Source: Stenomitos frigidus ULC18
Lineage (GTDB): Bacteria > Cyanobacteriota > Cyanobacteriia > Leptolyngbyales > Leptolyngbyaceae
Reading direction: 5' to 3'
DNA length: 64,000 bases
Assembly (NCBI RefSeq): GCF_003003795.1
Contig: NZ_PVWK01000099.1
Coordinates: 1-64,000, forward strand
Made by a program: the position numbers and the translations under genes. The notes under the pieces were generated by a model. It was given only the letters and a program-made list of their open reading frames with translations. It was not told where the DNA came from and did no database searches. Below are positions 45,184 through 55,334 of this stretch, piece after piece (position 1 is the first letter of the stretch; every line of letters starts with the position of its first letter).

Positions 45184-45224
45184 TGGAGTTCCTCCGAATC
45201 TAGATCAATTTTAGCGCGGACGGG

Positions 45225-45836
<612 letters not shown>

Positions 45837-45977
45837 CTAAGGCGAAGACAGCTTGCTAGAAGCGAGAAACCGTTAGCTACCAGGTATCAATGCGATCGAC
45901 GAATTTGGGTAAGACAGGGTAAGCTTGAGTGACTTCACATCAGTCACCGCTTTTCGGTGTAAGGCACAGCTACATTA

Positions 45978-47573
45978 ATGAAAGTTTTACTTCTATACCC
46001 CCTTTTCCCAGAATCATTTTGGTCTTTTGATAAAGCACTTGAACTCATTGATCGCAAAGCCTCATTACCACCGCTGGGCATGATTACTGTGGCTGCTATC
46101 TTGCCGCAAACATGGGAATTTCGCTTAATTGACCGCAACGTGCGATCGCAGACCGAAGCCGATTGGGCCTGGGCTGAGCTGGTGATTCTATCGGGCATGA
46201 TTGTCCAAAAGCCTGACCTGCTCCACCTTATTCAAGAAGCCAAGCAACGGGGCAAACTGGTTGCGGTTGGTGGGCCTTACGTCACCTCCGTACCCGATGC
46301 CGCACATAAGGCAGGCGCCGACTTTTTAGTTTTGGATGAAGGGGAAATCACCCTACCGATGCTAGTAGACGCGCTCAACAGAGGCGAACGATCGGGCATT
46401 TTGCGTGCGCCTGAAGGTGAAAAACCGGACGTTTCCGGTACCCCTGTGCCACGGTTTGACCTGCTGGATCTCGATGCCTACATCGAAATGTCGGTACAGT
46501 TTTCACGGGGTTGCCCGTTCCAGTGCGAGTTTTGCGACATTATTGTGCTCTACGGGCGGAAGCCTCGCACGAAAACACCCACTCAGCTACTGGCAGAGCT
46601 ACAGGCTTTGTATGACTTGGGCTGGCGACGAGCAGTCTTCATGGTCGATGACAACTTCATTGGCAACAAACGCAACGTCAAGCTGCTGCTGCGCGAACTG
46701 GTGCCCTGGATGGCGGCACATAACTATCCGTTCCGGTTGAGCACCGAAGCTTCTGTTGATCTTGCTCAAGATGAAGAACTGCTGGAGCTGATGGTGCGGG
46801 CTAATTTTACAAGTGTGTTCCTGGGGATTGAAACACCAGACACCGAAAGCCTCGCGATGACCCAGAAGTTTCAGAATACGCGCAATTCGCTGGTCGAATC
46901 GGTGCAAACCATTAACCGGATGGGGCTGTCAGTTATGGCAGGCTTTATTTTGGGCTTTGATGGTGAAAAACCTGGGGCCGGCGATCGCATCATCGAGTTT
47001 GTCGAAGCCACTGCCATTCCGAAAGCGATGTTTGGGATGCTCCATGCGCTACCGAACACAGCATTGTGGCATCGCCTAGAAAAAGAAGGTCGGCTGCTGG
47101 AGTCTAGTCAGGACTTGAGCGGACAGCAAATGGGGCTGATGAACTTTATTCCCACACGCCCGATCGAAGCGTTAGCCAGAGAATACGTCAGCTGCTTTTG
47201 GGAACTGTATGAACCCAGCCGCTACCTCGCACGGGTTTATCGCCATTTCATGAACATGGAGCCAGCACCCCACAAACGACCCTTTCAAATGCTGGAATGG
47301 GTTGAACTACGAGCCGTGCTGACCATTTGTTGGCGACAAGGCATCAAACGCCCTACCCGTAAGCAATTCTGGCAGCAGCTTTTTTCGATCCTACGGCGCA
47401 ATCCGGAGGTGTTCGTGCCTTATATGAGCAACTGCGGTTTACTAGAGCATTTTCTCCATTACCGCCAACTGGTGCGCAGCCAGGTAGAAGCACAGCTAGC
47501 AGACTCTTTGGCGCATGAAATTGCCCACCAGCAGGCTGAGGCTGAAAATGTGGTGAGCGCGATCGCCAGGTAG
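45978..47573 (+). CDS. B12-binding radical SAM protein
   Basis: A 531-residue enzyme with an N-terminal cobalamin-binding domain (LLLYPLFPESFWSFDKAL to about 130), a radical SAM domain whose 4Fe-4S motif is SRGCPFQCEFCDI (CxxxCxxC, about residues 175-187), and a C-terminal helical DUF4070-like region. This architecture is that of the HpnP and related methylases and of cyanobacterial cobalamin radical SAM proteins of unknown substrate. The hopanoid methylase role is possible but not indicated by neighbours. Confidence 0.9.
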   Translation: MKVLLLYPLFPESFWSFDKALELIDRKASLPPLGMITVAAILPQTWEFRLIDRNVRSQTEADWAWAELVILSGMIVQKPDLLHLIQEAKQRGKLVAVGGPYVTSVPDAAHKAGADFLVLDEGEITLPMLVDALNRGERSGILRAPEGEKPDVSGTPVPRFDLLDLDAYIEMSVQFSRGCPFQCEFCDIIVLYGRKPRTKTPTQLLAELQALYDLGWRRAVFMVDDNFIGNKRNVKLLLRELVPWMAAHNYPFRLSTEASVDLAQDEELLELMVRANFTSVFLGIETPDTESLAMTQKFQNTRNSLVESVQTINRMGLSVMAGFILGFDGEKPGAGDRIIEFVEATAIPKAMFGMLHALPNTALWHRLEKEGRLLESSQDLSGQQMGLMNFIPTRPIEALAREYVSCFWELYEPSRYLARVYRHFMNMEPAPHKRPFQMLEWVELRAVLTICWRQGIKRPTRKQFWQQLFSILRRNPEVFVPYMSNCGLLEHFLHYRQLVRSQVEAQLADSLAHEIAHQQAEAENVVSAIAR

Positions 47574-47684
47574 AAAGGCTGTTGTTGGTTGCTACTGATT
47601 AGCTGATTCAGCTCAACTGTTGCAGATGCATCTAGCGCCGTTCGCCAGATACCCCACTTTTTCTAGCAACCAACCACCTAAAAC

Positions 47685-47777
47685 CTAGATCAGCTTGACT
47701 GCTCGCAGCGTAAAGAACAGACCGATCGCCAAAACAAAAACCGCACCTAACAGTAAAGGAAAAAGCAGCAATGCCAT
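47685..47777 (-). CDS. petL: Candidate cytochrome b6f subunit PetL (30 residues)
   Basis: A 30-residue frame, MALLLFPLLLGAVFVLAIGL then FFTLRAVKLI, with a good Shine-Dalgarno sequence (GGAGAG, seven bases before ATG). It is one transmembrane helix ending in LRAVKLI. PetL subunits are about 31 residues, one helix, and end with a similar LR-x-x-KLI. I take it as PetL with moderate confidence; another small photosynthetic subunit is the main alternative. Confidence 0.5.
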   Translation of the reverse strand: MALLLFPLLLGAVFVLAIGLFFTLRAVKLI

Positions 47778-47890
47778 TTGTTATCTCTCCACGGATCTAG
47801 CAAAACTATACAAAATAATGAGCCGCATAAGGTGACTAGAGACAAATAAACTTAGAAGAAGGCAGAATAGAGCGGTCAGGGGTCAGCGGT

Positions 47891-47918
47891 CAGCCATCAG
47901 CCATCAGCCATCAGCCAT
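47891..47918 (+). repeat. Tandem repeat of CAGCCAT
   Basis: Four perfect copies of the seven-base unit, with GGTCAGCGGT before and CAGCAGTCAGTG after. It is a member of the GTCAGC-type repeats upstream of aroB. Confidence 0.85.
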
Positions 47919-47965
47919 CAGCAGTCAGTGGGCAACGGAACAGCACAGAGTGGGGGAGTAGAGCC

Positions 47966-48051
47966 AGTCAACTCAAAGCTTAAAACTCTCACCGCTTCCT
48001 CCGCTTCCCCTCCCTCTCATCTTCCTTATTCCCTCTCCCCTCCTCCCTCCC
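47966..48051 (+). repeat. AACTCAAA/pyrimidine-tract repeat upstream of aroB
   Basis: AACTCAAAGCTTAAAACTC followed by a long C/T tract (CCGCTTCCTCCGCTTCCCCT onward) runs right up to the aroB ATG at 48052 and replaces any Shine-Dalgarno sequence. Confidence 0.75.
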
Positions 48052-49167
48052 ATGCAGTCTGTTATTCCCGTCAACTTACCCCAGCATTCCTACAACATCG
48101 CGATCGCCCCCGGCAGCTTAGATCAGCTTGGCACCTGGATGCAGGGCACAGAAGCGTACCCATTAAAGTTGGGTAAGAAGGTTTTGCTGGTGTCGAATCC
48201 AACCGTGTTTCAGCACTACGGCGAGCGGGCGATCGCATCGCTAGAACAAGCAGGCTTTGCGGTCGCGACGTGCCTCCTCTCTGATGGCGAGCGGCACAAA
48301 ACCCTGGAAACGCTGAGTCAGATTTATGATGCAGCGTTGACCAATCGGTTGGAGCGCTCGTCAACCTTTGTGGCTCTTGGTGGTGGCATCATTGGCGACA
48401 TGACGGGTTTTGCGGCGGCGACCTGGCTGCGCGGTGTGAATGTTGTGCAGGTACCAACCTCGCTGCTAGCAATGGTCGATGCCGCGATCGGTGGCAAAAC
48501 AGGGGTTAACCATCCCAACGGTAAGAATCTGATTGGAGCCTTTCATCAACCGCGCCTGGTGCTGATTGACCCACAGGTATTGCAAACCTTGCCTGTAAGG
48601 GAATTTCGAGCAGCGATCGCAGAAGTCATTAAATACGGCGTCATCTGGGATGCAGATCTCTTCACTCAGCTCGAAGCCGCGCCCCAACTTGACCAGCTTT
48701 CCAATCTAAGTGCGGAACTATTGCAGGCGATGTTGACCCATTCCTGTCAGGCGAAAGCGCATGTGGTCAGCAAGGATGAAAAAGAAGCCGGACTACGGGC
48801 AATTCTCAACTATGGGCACACGATCGGGCATGCGGTCGAAAGCTTAACGGGTTATCAAGTTGTAAATCATGGCGAAGCAGTGGCGATCGGCATGGTTGCT
48901 GCAGCACAAATCGCGGTAGCCCTCCAGCTCTGGCAGGGCACGGATGCCCAACGCCAGCTCAAGCTTTTACACAACGCTCACTTGCCAACCCGTTTGCCCA
49001 GCGGAATTGATCTGGATGCAATTTTGACATCCCTACAAGTAGACAAGAAAGTCGAAGCCGGACAGGTACGGTTTGTGCTGCCAACTCAAATTGGAGCAGC
49101 GATCGTCACCAACCAAGTAAGCACAACGGTCATCCAACAGGTTTTAGAGCACATGCAGGCTGTTTAA
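48052..49167 (+). CDS. aroB: 3-dehydroquinate synthase AroB
   Basis: Converts DAHP to 3-dehydroquinate in the shikimate pathway, with NAD and a divalent metal. Conserved: [39 protein letters not shown] and [21 protein letters not shown], then the zinc ligand region [13 protein letters not shown] and HGEAVAIGM. The 371-residue length is normal. A pyrimidine-tract repeat occupies the position of the ribosome binding site. Confidence 0.97.
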   Translation: MQSVIPVNLPQHSYNIAIAPGSLDQLGTWMQGTEAYPLKLGKKVLLVSNPTVFQHYGERAIASLEQAGFAVATCLLSDGERHKTLETLSQIYDAALTNRLERSSTFVALGGGIIGDMTGFAAATWLRGVNVVQVPTSLLAMVDAAIGGKTGVNHPNGKNLIGAFHQPRLVLIDPQVLQTLPVREFRAAIAEVIKYGVIWDADLFTQLEAAPQLDQLSNLSAELLQAMLTHSCQAKAHVVSKDEKEAGLRAILNYGHTIGHAVESLTGYQVVNHGEAVAIGMVAAAQIAVALQLWQGTDAQRQLKLLHNAHLPTRLPSGIDLDAILTSLQVDKKVEAGQVRFVLPTQIGAAIVTNQVSTTVIQQVLEHMQAV

Positions 49168-49661
49168 AGGCAGTCACTTTTGAAGTCAGTACTGTTGAAA
49201 AGTAGCGAATTGATCTTACTCTCACTGCGTTCAGACGCCAATCTTTACCGTGTTGACTGACTTCCGGTGAAGAAAGATCAACGCACTCAGAAACTGATTT
49301 TGATTTTCAAATCAGCATCGTAATACCAATTCTTTTTGAAGAGGCATAAAACCATGCATTGTCGGTTGGGTTGAACAACGTGAAACTCCTAGCGCAACTA
49401 TGCCAAAGGCTTTACGCCAGCATTAGGTTGGGTTTCGTCAGACTCAACTCAACCTACAGTTCGATGCAGAGTCATACGAAATTGGTCTTACACAGTGTCG
49501 TTCGACAGCAGTTAACCTGTATTGGGCGCTGAGTTAGCGTGCCTCTGCGGCTTCAACCAGTCAAGCATCGTTTAACCAGTCACAGAAGGTTTTCTCCAGG
49601 CCGATATAATTGATCAAAGGAAAGCGGCTTCGCGATGCCTTATCAGTTATGAGCCTCACGC
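49168..49661. repeat. Intergenic region with an imperfect inverted repeat
   Basis: About 490 bases with no gene. TAGGTTGGGTT (49424-49434) and AACTCAACCTA (49446-49456) form an inverted repeat of the GGTTGGGTT kind that is dispersed in cyanobacteria. Nothing else is recognised. Confidence 0.5.
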
Positions 49662-50786
49662 ATGAATCAGTATTTTGCAACAGTGGCACGGGGGCTGGAA
49701 CCGCTTGCAGCTAAAGAGCTAGAGCAATTGGGAGCCCATGCTGTAGAACCAGGGTTTTGTGGGGTTGCCTTTGCGGGCGATCGCACTCTACTTTATCGCG
49801 TCAACCTCTGGGCACGTTTGCCGTTCCGCATCTTAATGAAGCTACATGAGTTTCCTTGTAAGGATGCGGAGGAGCTCTATCACGGCATTCAGACGATTGA
49901 TTGGTCGATTTACCTTACCCCCGATCTGACGCTGGCAGTGAACGCGACGGGGAAAAGTGAACAGCTTAACCATACCCATTTCACTGCACTCCAGGTCAAA
50001 ACAGCGATCGTCGAGCAGCAGCAAGAAACGGTGGGCGATCGCTCCGATGTAGAGCTGCAATCGCCGGACCTACAGATCAGCATCCATATCGATCGCGATG
50101 TCTGTACTGTCAGCCTTGATAGTTCTGGCAAGAGTTTGCACCGTCGGGGGTATCGTCCGGCCGTTGGTTCTGCACCGCTGAAAGAATCACTGGCAGCGGC
50201 GCTCATTCAACTGTCGGGCTGGCAGCCAGAGCAAATGTTTTACGATCCGCTGTGTGGCTCTGGTACGTTACCGTTGGAAGCCAGCCTGAAGGCGCTCAAC
50301 ATTGCACCAGGGCTGTTTCGAGAGCATTTCGGGTTTGAAACCTGGTTAGACGCTGACCTGTCGCTTCTGGAGCAACTGATTCAGGAGGCGGAAGCCAGCC
50401 AACGAGATAGTCTTCCTGCACCAATTTGGGGTAGCGATCGCGATGAAGCGGTAATTGATCAAGCGATCGTCAATGCCACTAACTGCGGTGTCCTCAACCA
50501 CGTTTATTTCGCTGCAATTGACCTTGAAGACGTTGCTGCCCCTGCCGATAACGGTGTCTTATTTTGCAATCCACCCTACGGCGAACGGTTGGGACGCGAT
50601 AGTGATTTGGGTGCTTTCTACAAACAGTTAGGCGATGTGCTGAAACAACGCTTCAAAGGCTGGACGGCGTTTGTGCTGAGTGGCAATAAGGAACTCTCGC
50701 AGTCAATCGGGCTGAAATCATCCCAGCGGTTTGCGGTTTACAATGGCACGTTGCCCTGTCAGTTGATGAAGTATGAACTGTACTGA
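49662..50786 (+). CDS. THUMP-domain class I SAM-dependent methyltransferase (RlmL N-terminal type)
   Basis: A 374-residue RNA methyltransferase. An N-terminal ferredoxin-like/THUMP region (to about 165) binds RNA. The methyltransferase region has DPLCGSGTLPLEASL (SAM site), WGSDRDEAVIDQA and the catalytic FCNPPYGERLG (NPPY), typical of N2-guanine or N6-adenine methylation. It resembles the RlmL N-terminal half and the YpsC group; the target is not certain. Confidence 0.92.
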   Translation: MNQYFATVARGLEPLAAKELEQLGAHAVEPGFCGVAFAGDRTLLYRVNLWARLPFRILMKLHEFPCKDAEELYHGIQTIDWSIYLTPDLTLAVNATGKSEQLNHTHFTALQVKTAIVEQQQETVGDRSDVELQSPDLQISIHIDRDVCTVSLDSSGKSLHRRGYRPAVGSAPLKESLAAALIQLSGWQPEQMFYDPLCGSGTLPLEASLKALNIAPGLFREHFGFETWLDADLSLLEQLIQEAEASQRDSLPAPIWGSDRDEAVIDQAIVNATNCGVLNHVYFAAIDLEDVAAPADNGVLFCNPPYGERLGRDSDLGAFYKQLGDVLKQRFKGWTAFVLSGNKELSQSIGLKSSQRFAVYNGTLPCQLMKYELY

Positions 50787-50869
50787 ATCAAATGGCTCTT
50801 TGCCACCAATTGCACTCGCCCTTCAGAAAAAGCACACCCTCAATAGATTCATCCTGCGATGTGCCGAAT

Positions 50870-51955
50870 CTACTGTTCCACGCGATAGCCTAGCTCAGCA
50901 AGTCGAGCGCTCGATTGCCGCCATTTGGGTTGCACTTTGACAAACAGTTCCAAATAAACTTTACCCGCAACTAATTTTTGAATTTGCTGCCGCGCCGCAG
51001 AGCCGATCGCCTTGAGCATCTCGCCCCGCCGACCAATCAAAATCCCTTTTTGGGACGGACGCTCGATATAAATCGTTGCCAGAATGCGAGTAATGGTCGG
51101 TTCTTCCTCCACGCGATCGATGCCGATCGCCGTTGAATGAGGCACTTCTTCCCGCGTCAGCAATAACACCTGCTCTCGAATCAACTCGCCCATAATGAAG
51201 CGCTCTGGCTGATCCGTGACCAAATCAGGCGGATAGTAGTAAGGCCCCGGTTCTAGATGCTGAATGAGCTGTTGCTGTAATGCCTCTACCCCTTCTCCAG
51301 TGAGCGCCGAAAACTTAGCAATTTCCCACTGTTGGCTGGCTGCGAGTTCCTGGTAGCTGCGATCGAAGGGATGAGGAGAGAGGGGTAAGGAGGGAGGGGA
51401 AGCGGTTTGAGTAAATTCTGCTGGATCGGCTTGTAAGCCTTGATCGTCTGCTTCTAGATCTCCCTCTGCTTCCCCTACTCCCTCGCTCTCCTGCTCTTGC
51501 ACACCCTCCTGCCCTGGCTGCTGATCGGCCTTGTTAATGCCCAGGATGATTGGCATTTGGCATTTGGTTAGCCAGTTGGCAATAAAGCGATCGCCGCCGC
51601 CCGCTTCTACAGACCCATCGACGACAAACAGCAAAACGTCTACCGATTGAATGGCAACTTGGGCATTTTTGACCAGCACTTTGCCAAGTTGATGGTGCGG
51701 CTTGTGAATGCCGGGAGTATCGACAAAAATAAGTTGAGCCGTTGGGGTGGTCAGAATGCCCCGCAGACGGTTGCGTGTGGTCTGCGCGATGGGTGAAGTA
51801 ATGGCAATTTTTTGCCCGACCAGATAATTCATCAGGGTCGATTTGCCGACATTCGGGCGACCAATAATACCCACGAAGCCCGATCGAAACCCAGGTGGCG
51901 AGGCAGGAATGAGTCCAGACAGTCCCGTTTGATCGTAGTCGTTAAGCTCACTCAT
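50870..51955 (-). CDS. era: GTPase Era with a low-complexity insertion
   Basis: Ribosome-assembly GTPase for the 30S subunit. G1 GRPNVGKS, G2 region TRNRLRGIL, G3 DTPG, G4 NKAD, then SALTGEG as G5, and a C-terminal KH domain (IGRRGEMLKAIGSAARQQIQ). ATG 51955 is preferred to the frame start at 52000. Between G4 and G5 is an insertion of about 45 residues, first acidic (QEQESEGVGEAEGDLEADDQ) and then PPSLPLSPHP, encoded by a C/T-rich tract (51360-51520) like the intergenic repeats. Catalytic motifs on either side are intact. Confidence 0.93.
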   Translation of the reverse strand: MSELNDYDQTGLSGLIPASPPGFRSGFVGIIGRPNVGKSTLMNYLVGQKIAITSPIAQTTRNRLRGILTTPTAQLIFVDTPGIHKPHHQLGKVLVKNAQVAIQSVDVLLFVVDGSVEAGGGDRFIANWLTKCQMPIILGINKADQQPGQEGVQEQESEGVGEAEGDLEADDQGLQADPAEFTQTASPPSLPLSPHPFDRSYQELAASQQWEIAKFSALTGEGVEALQQQLIQHLEPGPYYYPPDLVTDQPERFIMGELIREQVLLLTREEVPHSTAIGIDRVEEEPTITRILATIYIERPSQKGILIGRRGEMLKAIGSAARQQIQKLVAGKVYLELFVKVQPKWRQSSARLAELGYRVEQ

Positions 51956-52074
51956 GCAGTCCCTAACCTGTACCTTGTTACTAGAAGCGCGATCGTCCAT
52001 CCGTCAGTCATTTTAGTGTACGCACTAACGCCCATCCGCAACGCCCAACACTCAAACCGTTTCTTACTTACCCC

Positions 52075-52761
52075 ATGACTTTAATTTTGACTAATGATGA
52101 TGGCATCGATGCACCTGGAATCCAATCGCTGCTGCAAGCCGTGAGTCAGTTTGACCGCAAAGCGATCATTGTGGCCCCTCAAGCGCCTCATTCTGGCTGT
52201 GGCCATCAGGTAACAACAACGAAACCGATTCATGTACAGCAGCGATCGACCATCGAATATGCGATCGGTGGTACGCCAGCAGACTGTGTACGCATTGCTC
52301 TGAACCACCTGGCACCTAAGACCGCCTGGGTGCTCTCTGGCATCAATGCTGGTGGCAACTTAGGGTCGGATGTTTATGTCTCCGGAACCGTAGCCGCCGT
52401 GCGTGAAGCCGCGCTTTACCGGATTCCCGGTGTTGCTCTTTCCCAATATCGACGGAGTGGACATGCGATCGATTGGGCGATCGCTACCGAGCTAACGACT
52501 CGCGTTTTACTCACTCTTTTTGATCGTGTTTGGGAACCTGGAACCTATTGGAACGTCAACCTACCTCATCTGGATACGGACGCACCCACACCAGATATCG
52601 TTTTTTGTCAGCCATGTACGCAGCCATTACCCGGAAATTACCGAGTTGATGGTGATTACTTCTATTATGCAGGGGAGTATGCTGGGAGACGACGAGATAT
52701 CGACAGTGATGTCGACATGTGCTTCTCTGGACGCATCGCCATCACGCAGATCAGGCTTTAG
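52075..52761 (+). CDS. surE: 5'/3'-nucleotidase SurE
   Basis: A 228-residue survival protein phosphatase that dephosphorylates nucleoside monophosphates with a divalent metal. Metal site NDDGIDAPG (residues 7-15), APQAPHSGCGHQVT with the conserved Ser, and GINAGGNLGSDVYVSGTVAA with the Asn and Asp ligands. Slightly shorter than E. coli SurE (253). Divergent from era across about 120 bases. Confidence 0.96.
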   Translation: MTLILTNDDGIDAPGIQSLLQAVSQFDRKAIIVAPQAPHSGCGHQVTTTKPIHVQQRSTIEYAIGGTPADCVRIALNHLAPKTAWVLSGINAGGNLGSDVYVSGTVAAVREAALYRIPGVALSQYRRSGHAIDWAIATELTTRVLLTLFDRVWEPGTYWNVNLPHLDTDAPTPDIVFCQPCTQPLPGNYRVDGDYFYYAGEYAGRRRDIDSDVDMCFSGRIAITQIRL

Positions 52762-52986
52762 CGTTCAGGCAAACAATGGTGGTGGACTGGGATACCCTTT
52801 TGTTACCTGTTGAACAGGAACTTTTTAGAAAGGCTTTATCTAGTAACCTTACGTTAACAAAGCCACCCTTTGCTAGCAAAGCATCGTTTGAGACTCGTCC
52901 GCGACCAAACAACCTCATGCAGGGTCAAACCGCCCGATCGGGCTCAAGCTTGGCTCACTGCGTCCGGTAAAGTTTAGGGTTCTACC

Positions 52987-53217
52987 ATGATTCTGATCCG
53001 TGAAATCGTCCAACAAGCGCTTATCACTGGTTACCTAACCATTGACGCCGAGAACCAACTGCGTCAGCTCCTGCGCACCAAATATGATGTTAACGATTTG
53101 AATGCCTTCATGTTGCTACAGCAGGCAGCAATGTCGGGCTCCATCCGGCAAGAATCACGCGATCGAGCCAAGAACGATCACGTGATGGCGTCGATGCTCG
53201 TGTCAAGGCAAGAATGA
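52987..53217 (+). CDS. Small conserved cyanobacterial protein
   Basis: A 76-residue soluble helical protein (IREIVQQALITGYLTIDAEN and QLLRTKYDVNDLNAFMLLQQ). Not recognised as a named family beyond a feel for short cyanobacterial proteins. The terminator at 53220 follows directly. It probably has its own promoter in the 225-base gap after surE. Confidence 0.6.
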   Translation: MILIREIVQQALITGYLTIDAENQLRQLLRTKYDVNDLNAFMLLQQAAMSGSIRQESRDRAKNDHVMASMLVSRQE

Positions 53218-53219
53218 CA

Positions 53220-53249
53220 AACCAGGACATTCATAGTTATGTCCTGGTT
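53220..53249 (+). terminator. Strong hairpin after the small protein gene
   Basis: AACCAGGACAT pairs perfectly with ATGTCCTGGTT (11 bp) around an eight-base loop. A T-rich stretch (CATATGTCTTTT) follows. It sits between convergent genes and could serve both. Confidence 0.75.
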
Positions 53250-53283
53250 CATATGTCTTTTGCGACAGTAGACGGCTAGCCTA

Positions 53284-55053
53284 CTACGATGCGATCGCAG
53301 GAGTGCGTCGTTCGCGGCTGACTTCCCGCACAGACGGTTCTTCAGGATTTTGCATCAAAAATACTAGCATTGGATTGCTTTGCAAGTCGCGTCGCAGCGT
53401 CCGTTGAATTTCGCGTTCAATCTGCGTCTGCAGCCCTACCCAGTCAATTTCAAGCTGTGCATCCTTACCTACGGGACGGGCGAATTCGTTCCAGCGATCG
53501 CGCAAGATCGTACCAATGGCGGTTTCGATCGAAGCTTGTAGTTTCGATCGCTCCAGCGAGGTGACCACACCGCTTAAATGAATTTGAGGCTTCGCTATCA
53601 GCGCCCCTGTCCAGCCGATCGCCGCTGCTACCGTCACAATGCCATCTCCTGCCAACTGCTGGCGTTCTTTCAACACTTTACTGTTGACCACACCAGAGCG
53701 AGAAGTGTCAACCAGCTCAATACCAGACGGCACTTTACCTGCAATACGCATTGAGGTTGCAGTCAACTCGACCACATCGCCGTTGTCAATAATCACCATA
53801 TTTTCGGCAGGCACACCCACGCTTTGAGCCGTCTGAGAATGCTTCACCAGCATCCGGTGCTCACCATGAACAGGCAAGAAAAATTTGGGCCGGGTCAAGC
53901 CAAGCATCAGCTTTTGGTCTTCCTGACAGCCATGACCAGAAACATGAATGCCATGCTCCTTGCCGTAAATCACCTTGGCGCCTTTCATCATCAGCTTGTC
54001 GATCGTGTTTACAACCGCGATCGTGTTACCCGGAATCGGGTTCGCCGAAAAGACAACGGTATCGCCCTCACGGACTTTCACCTGACGATGTTCGCCATTC
54101 GCAATGCGAGTCATCGCCGACATGGGTTCACCCTGCGAGCCCGTGGTGAGAATCAAAACATGCTCATCCGATAGTTTTTGGAGCACCTGCAGTGGCTGAA
54201 ACAAGCTTTCTTCACACTTGATGTAGCCCAGGGTACGAGCATGAGCAATGAGGTTGAGCATCGATCGCCCCACTACCGATACCACACGTCCATTTTTCTT
54301 CGCGAGTTCCAGAATCATATTGATGCGGTGGACTGATGATGCAAACGTTGTCACCAGCAAGCGACCTTTTGCCTGAGCAAAAATGCGATCCAGGTTAGGA
54401 AACACCGCTCGCTCGGAGGGTGTGCTTCCCGGAAGCTCAGAGTTGGTTGAGTCGCTGATCAGGCATTGCACGCCTTTTTCGCCGTATTCTGCCAGGCGTT
54501 GAAAGTCAAAGTATTCGCCATCAACAGGCGTATGATCAACTTTGAAATCGCCCGTATGAATAACCACACCCACTGGGGTACGAATGGCAACGGTAAAGCT
54601 ATCCGCCATCGAGTGGGTGTTACGGATAAATTCTACGAAAAACGATTTACCGAGGCGCACCGTTTCACGCGGCCCCACAGTGCGCAGTTCGGTTCGCTTG
54701 GTGACGCCAGCTTCGCTCAATTTGTCTTTGAGGAGTGCCATCGCCAAGCGAGGGCCATAAATGATGGGAATTTCGAATTGTTTGAGGTGAAACGCAATAC
54801 CGCCAATATGGTCTTCGTGGCCATGTGTAACGATCATACCCTTGATTTTATGGCGATTTTCCCGCAGATAGGTCATATCCGGCAGGACGATATTCACCCC
54901 ATGCATGCCGTCTGTCGGGAATGCAAGACCTGCATCAAGCAAGATGATTTCGTCATTAATTTCAAAGACGCAGGTGTTTTTGCCGATTTCATGCAGCCCA
55001 CCAAGGGGGATGATTTTCAGCGCGGGTGAAGAGTTATTTTGAGTCATTGGCAT
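53284..55053 (-). CDS. rnj: Ribonuclease J
   Basis: Metallo-beta-lactamase-fold RNase with 5' exonuclease and endonuclease activity. Metal motif THGHEDHIGG (His77, His79, Asp81, His82), then GDFKVDHTP and NSELPGSTPSER, and a C-terminal beta-CASP region with GSQGEPMSAMTRI and IHVSGHGCQEDQ. The 589-residue length is normal for the cyanobacterial enzyme. Confidence 0.95.
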   Translation of the reverse strand: MPMTQNNSSPALKIIPLGGLHEIGKNTCVFEINDEIILLDAGLAFPTDGMHGVNIVLPDMTYLRENRHKIKGMIVTHGHEDHIGGIAFHLKQFEIPIIYGPRLAMALLKDKLSEAGVTKRTELRTVGPRETVRLGKSFFVEFIRNTHSMADSFTVAIRTPVGVVIHTGDFKVDHTPVDGEYFDFQRLAEYGEKGVQCLISDSTNSELPGSTPSERAVFPNLDRIFAQAKGRLLVTTFASSVHRINMILELAKKNGRVVSVVGRSMLNLIAHARTLGYIKCEESLFQPLQVLQKLSDEHVLILTTGSQGEPMSAMTRIANGEHRQVKVREGDTVVFSANPIPGNTIAVVNTIDKLMMKGAKVIYGKEHGIHVSGHGCQEDQKLMLGLTRPKFFLPVHGEHRMLVKHSQTAQSVGVPAENMVIIDNGDVVELTATSMRIAGKVPSGIELVDTSRSGVVNSKVLKERQQLAGDGIVTVAAAIGWTGALIAKPQIHLSGVVTSLERSKLQASIETAIGTILRDRWNEFARPVGKDAQLEIDWVGLQTQIEREIQRTLRRDLQSNPMLVFLMQNPEEPSVREVSRERRTPAIAS

Positions 55054-55334
55054 CCTTATCGAACGTGTAGAGAATAAAAAACTGGTTGGTTGAGCTTGGT
55101 TGTAAAGACATACACCCGTCGCTTCAGGCCTATGAGAGGGCGGTTGGACAAAATGTTTAATGCAGTTAGGGCAACAGAGGCAGGGTATGGCCTTTCAAGG
55201 GTGATTCAGTGCATGGAATACCTTGATCAGTAAGAACTGCCGCTTGCCAATTGCTTAAACGTGTTTGACAGCAACCGTTAGAGCAAGTAAAGACTTATTC
55301 AGTTGTAGAGAAACTTTTGTGGCGCTATTAATGC
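55054..55334. other. Intergenic region, nothing recognised
   Basis: About 280 bases between dapA's 3' end and RNase J's 5' end, both on the minus strand. It should hold the RNase J promoter and leader. No stable hairpin or repeat noticed. Confidence 0.35.

Noticed and set aside
47891-47918. CAGCCAT tandem repeat considered as a CRISPR array
   Set aside because: Units are seven bases with no spacers; simple tandem repeat. No CRISPR-like repeats with spacers or cas genes were noticed elsewhere in the window.
54466-55029. A 187-residue plus-strand frame opposite RNase J
   Set aside because: Antisense to an intact metallo-beta-lactamase domain; no recognisable motif.
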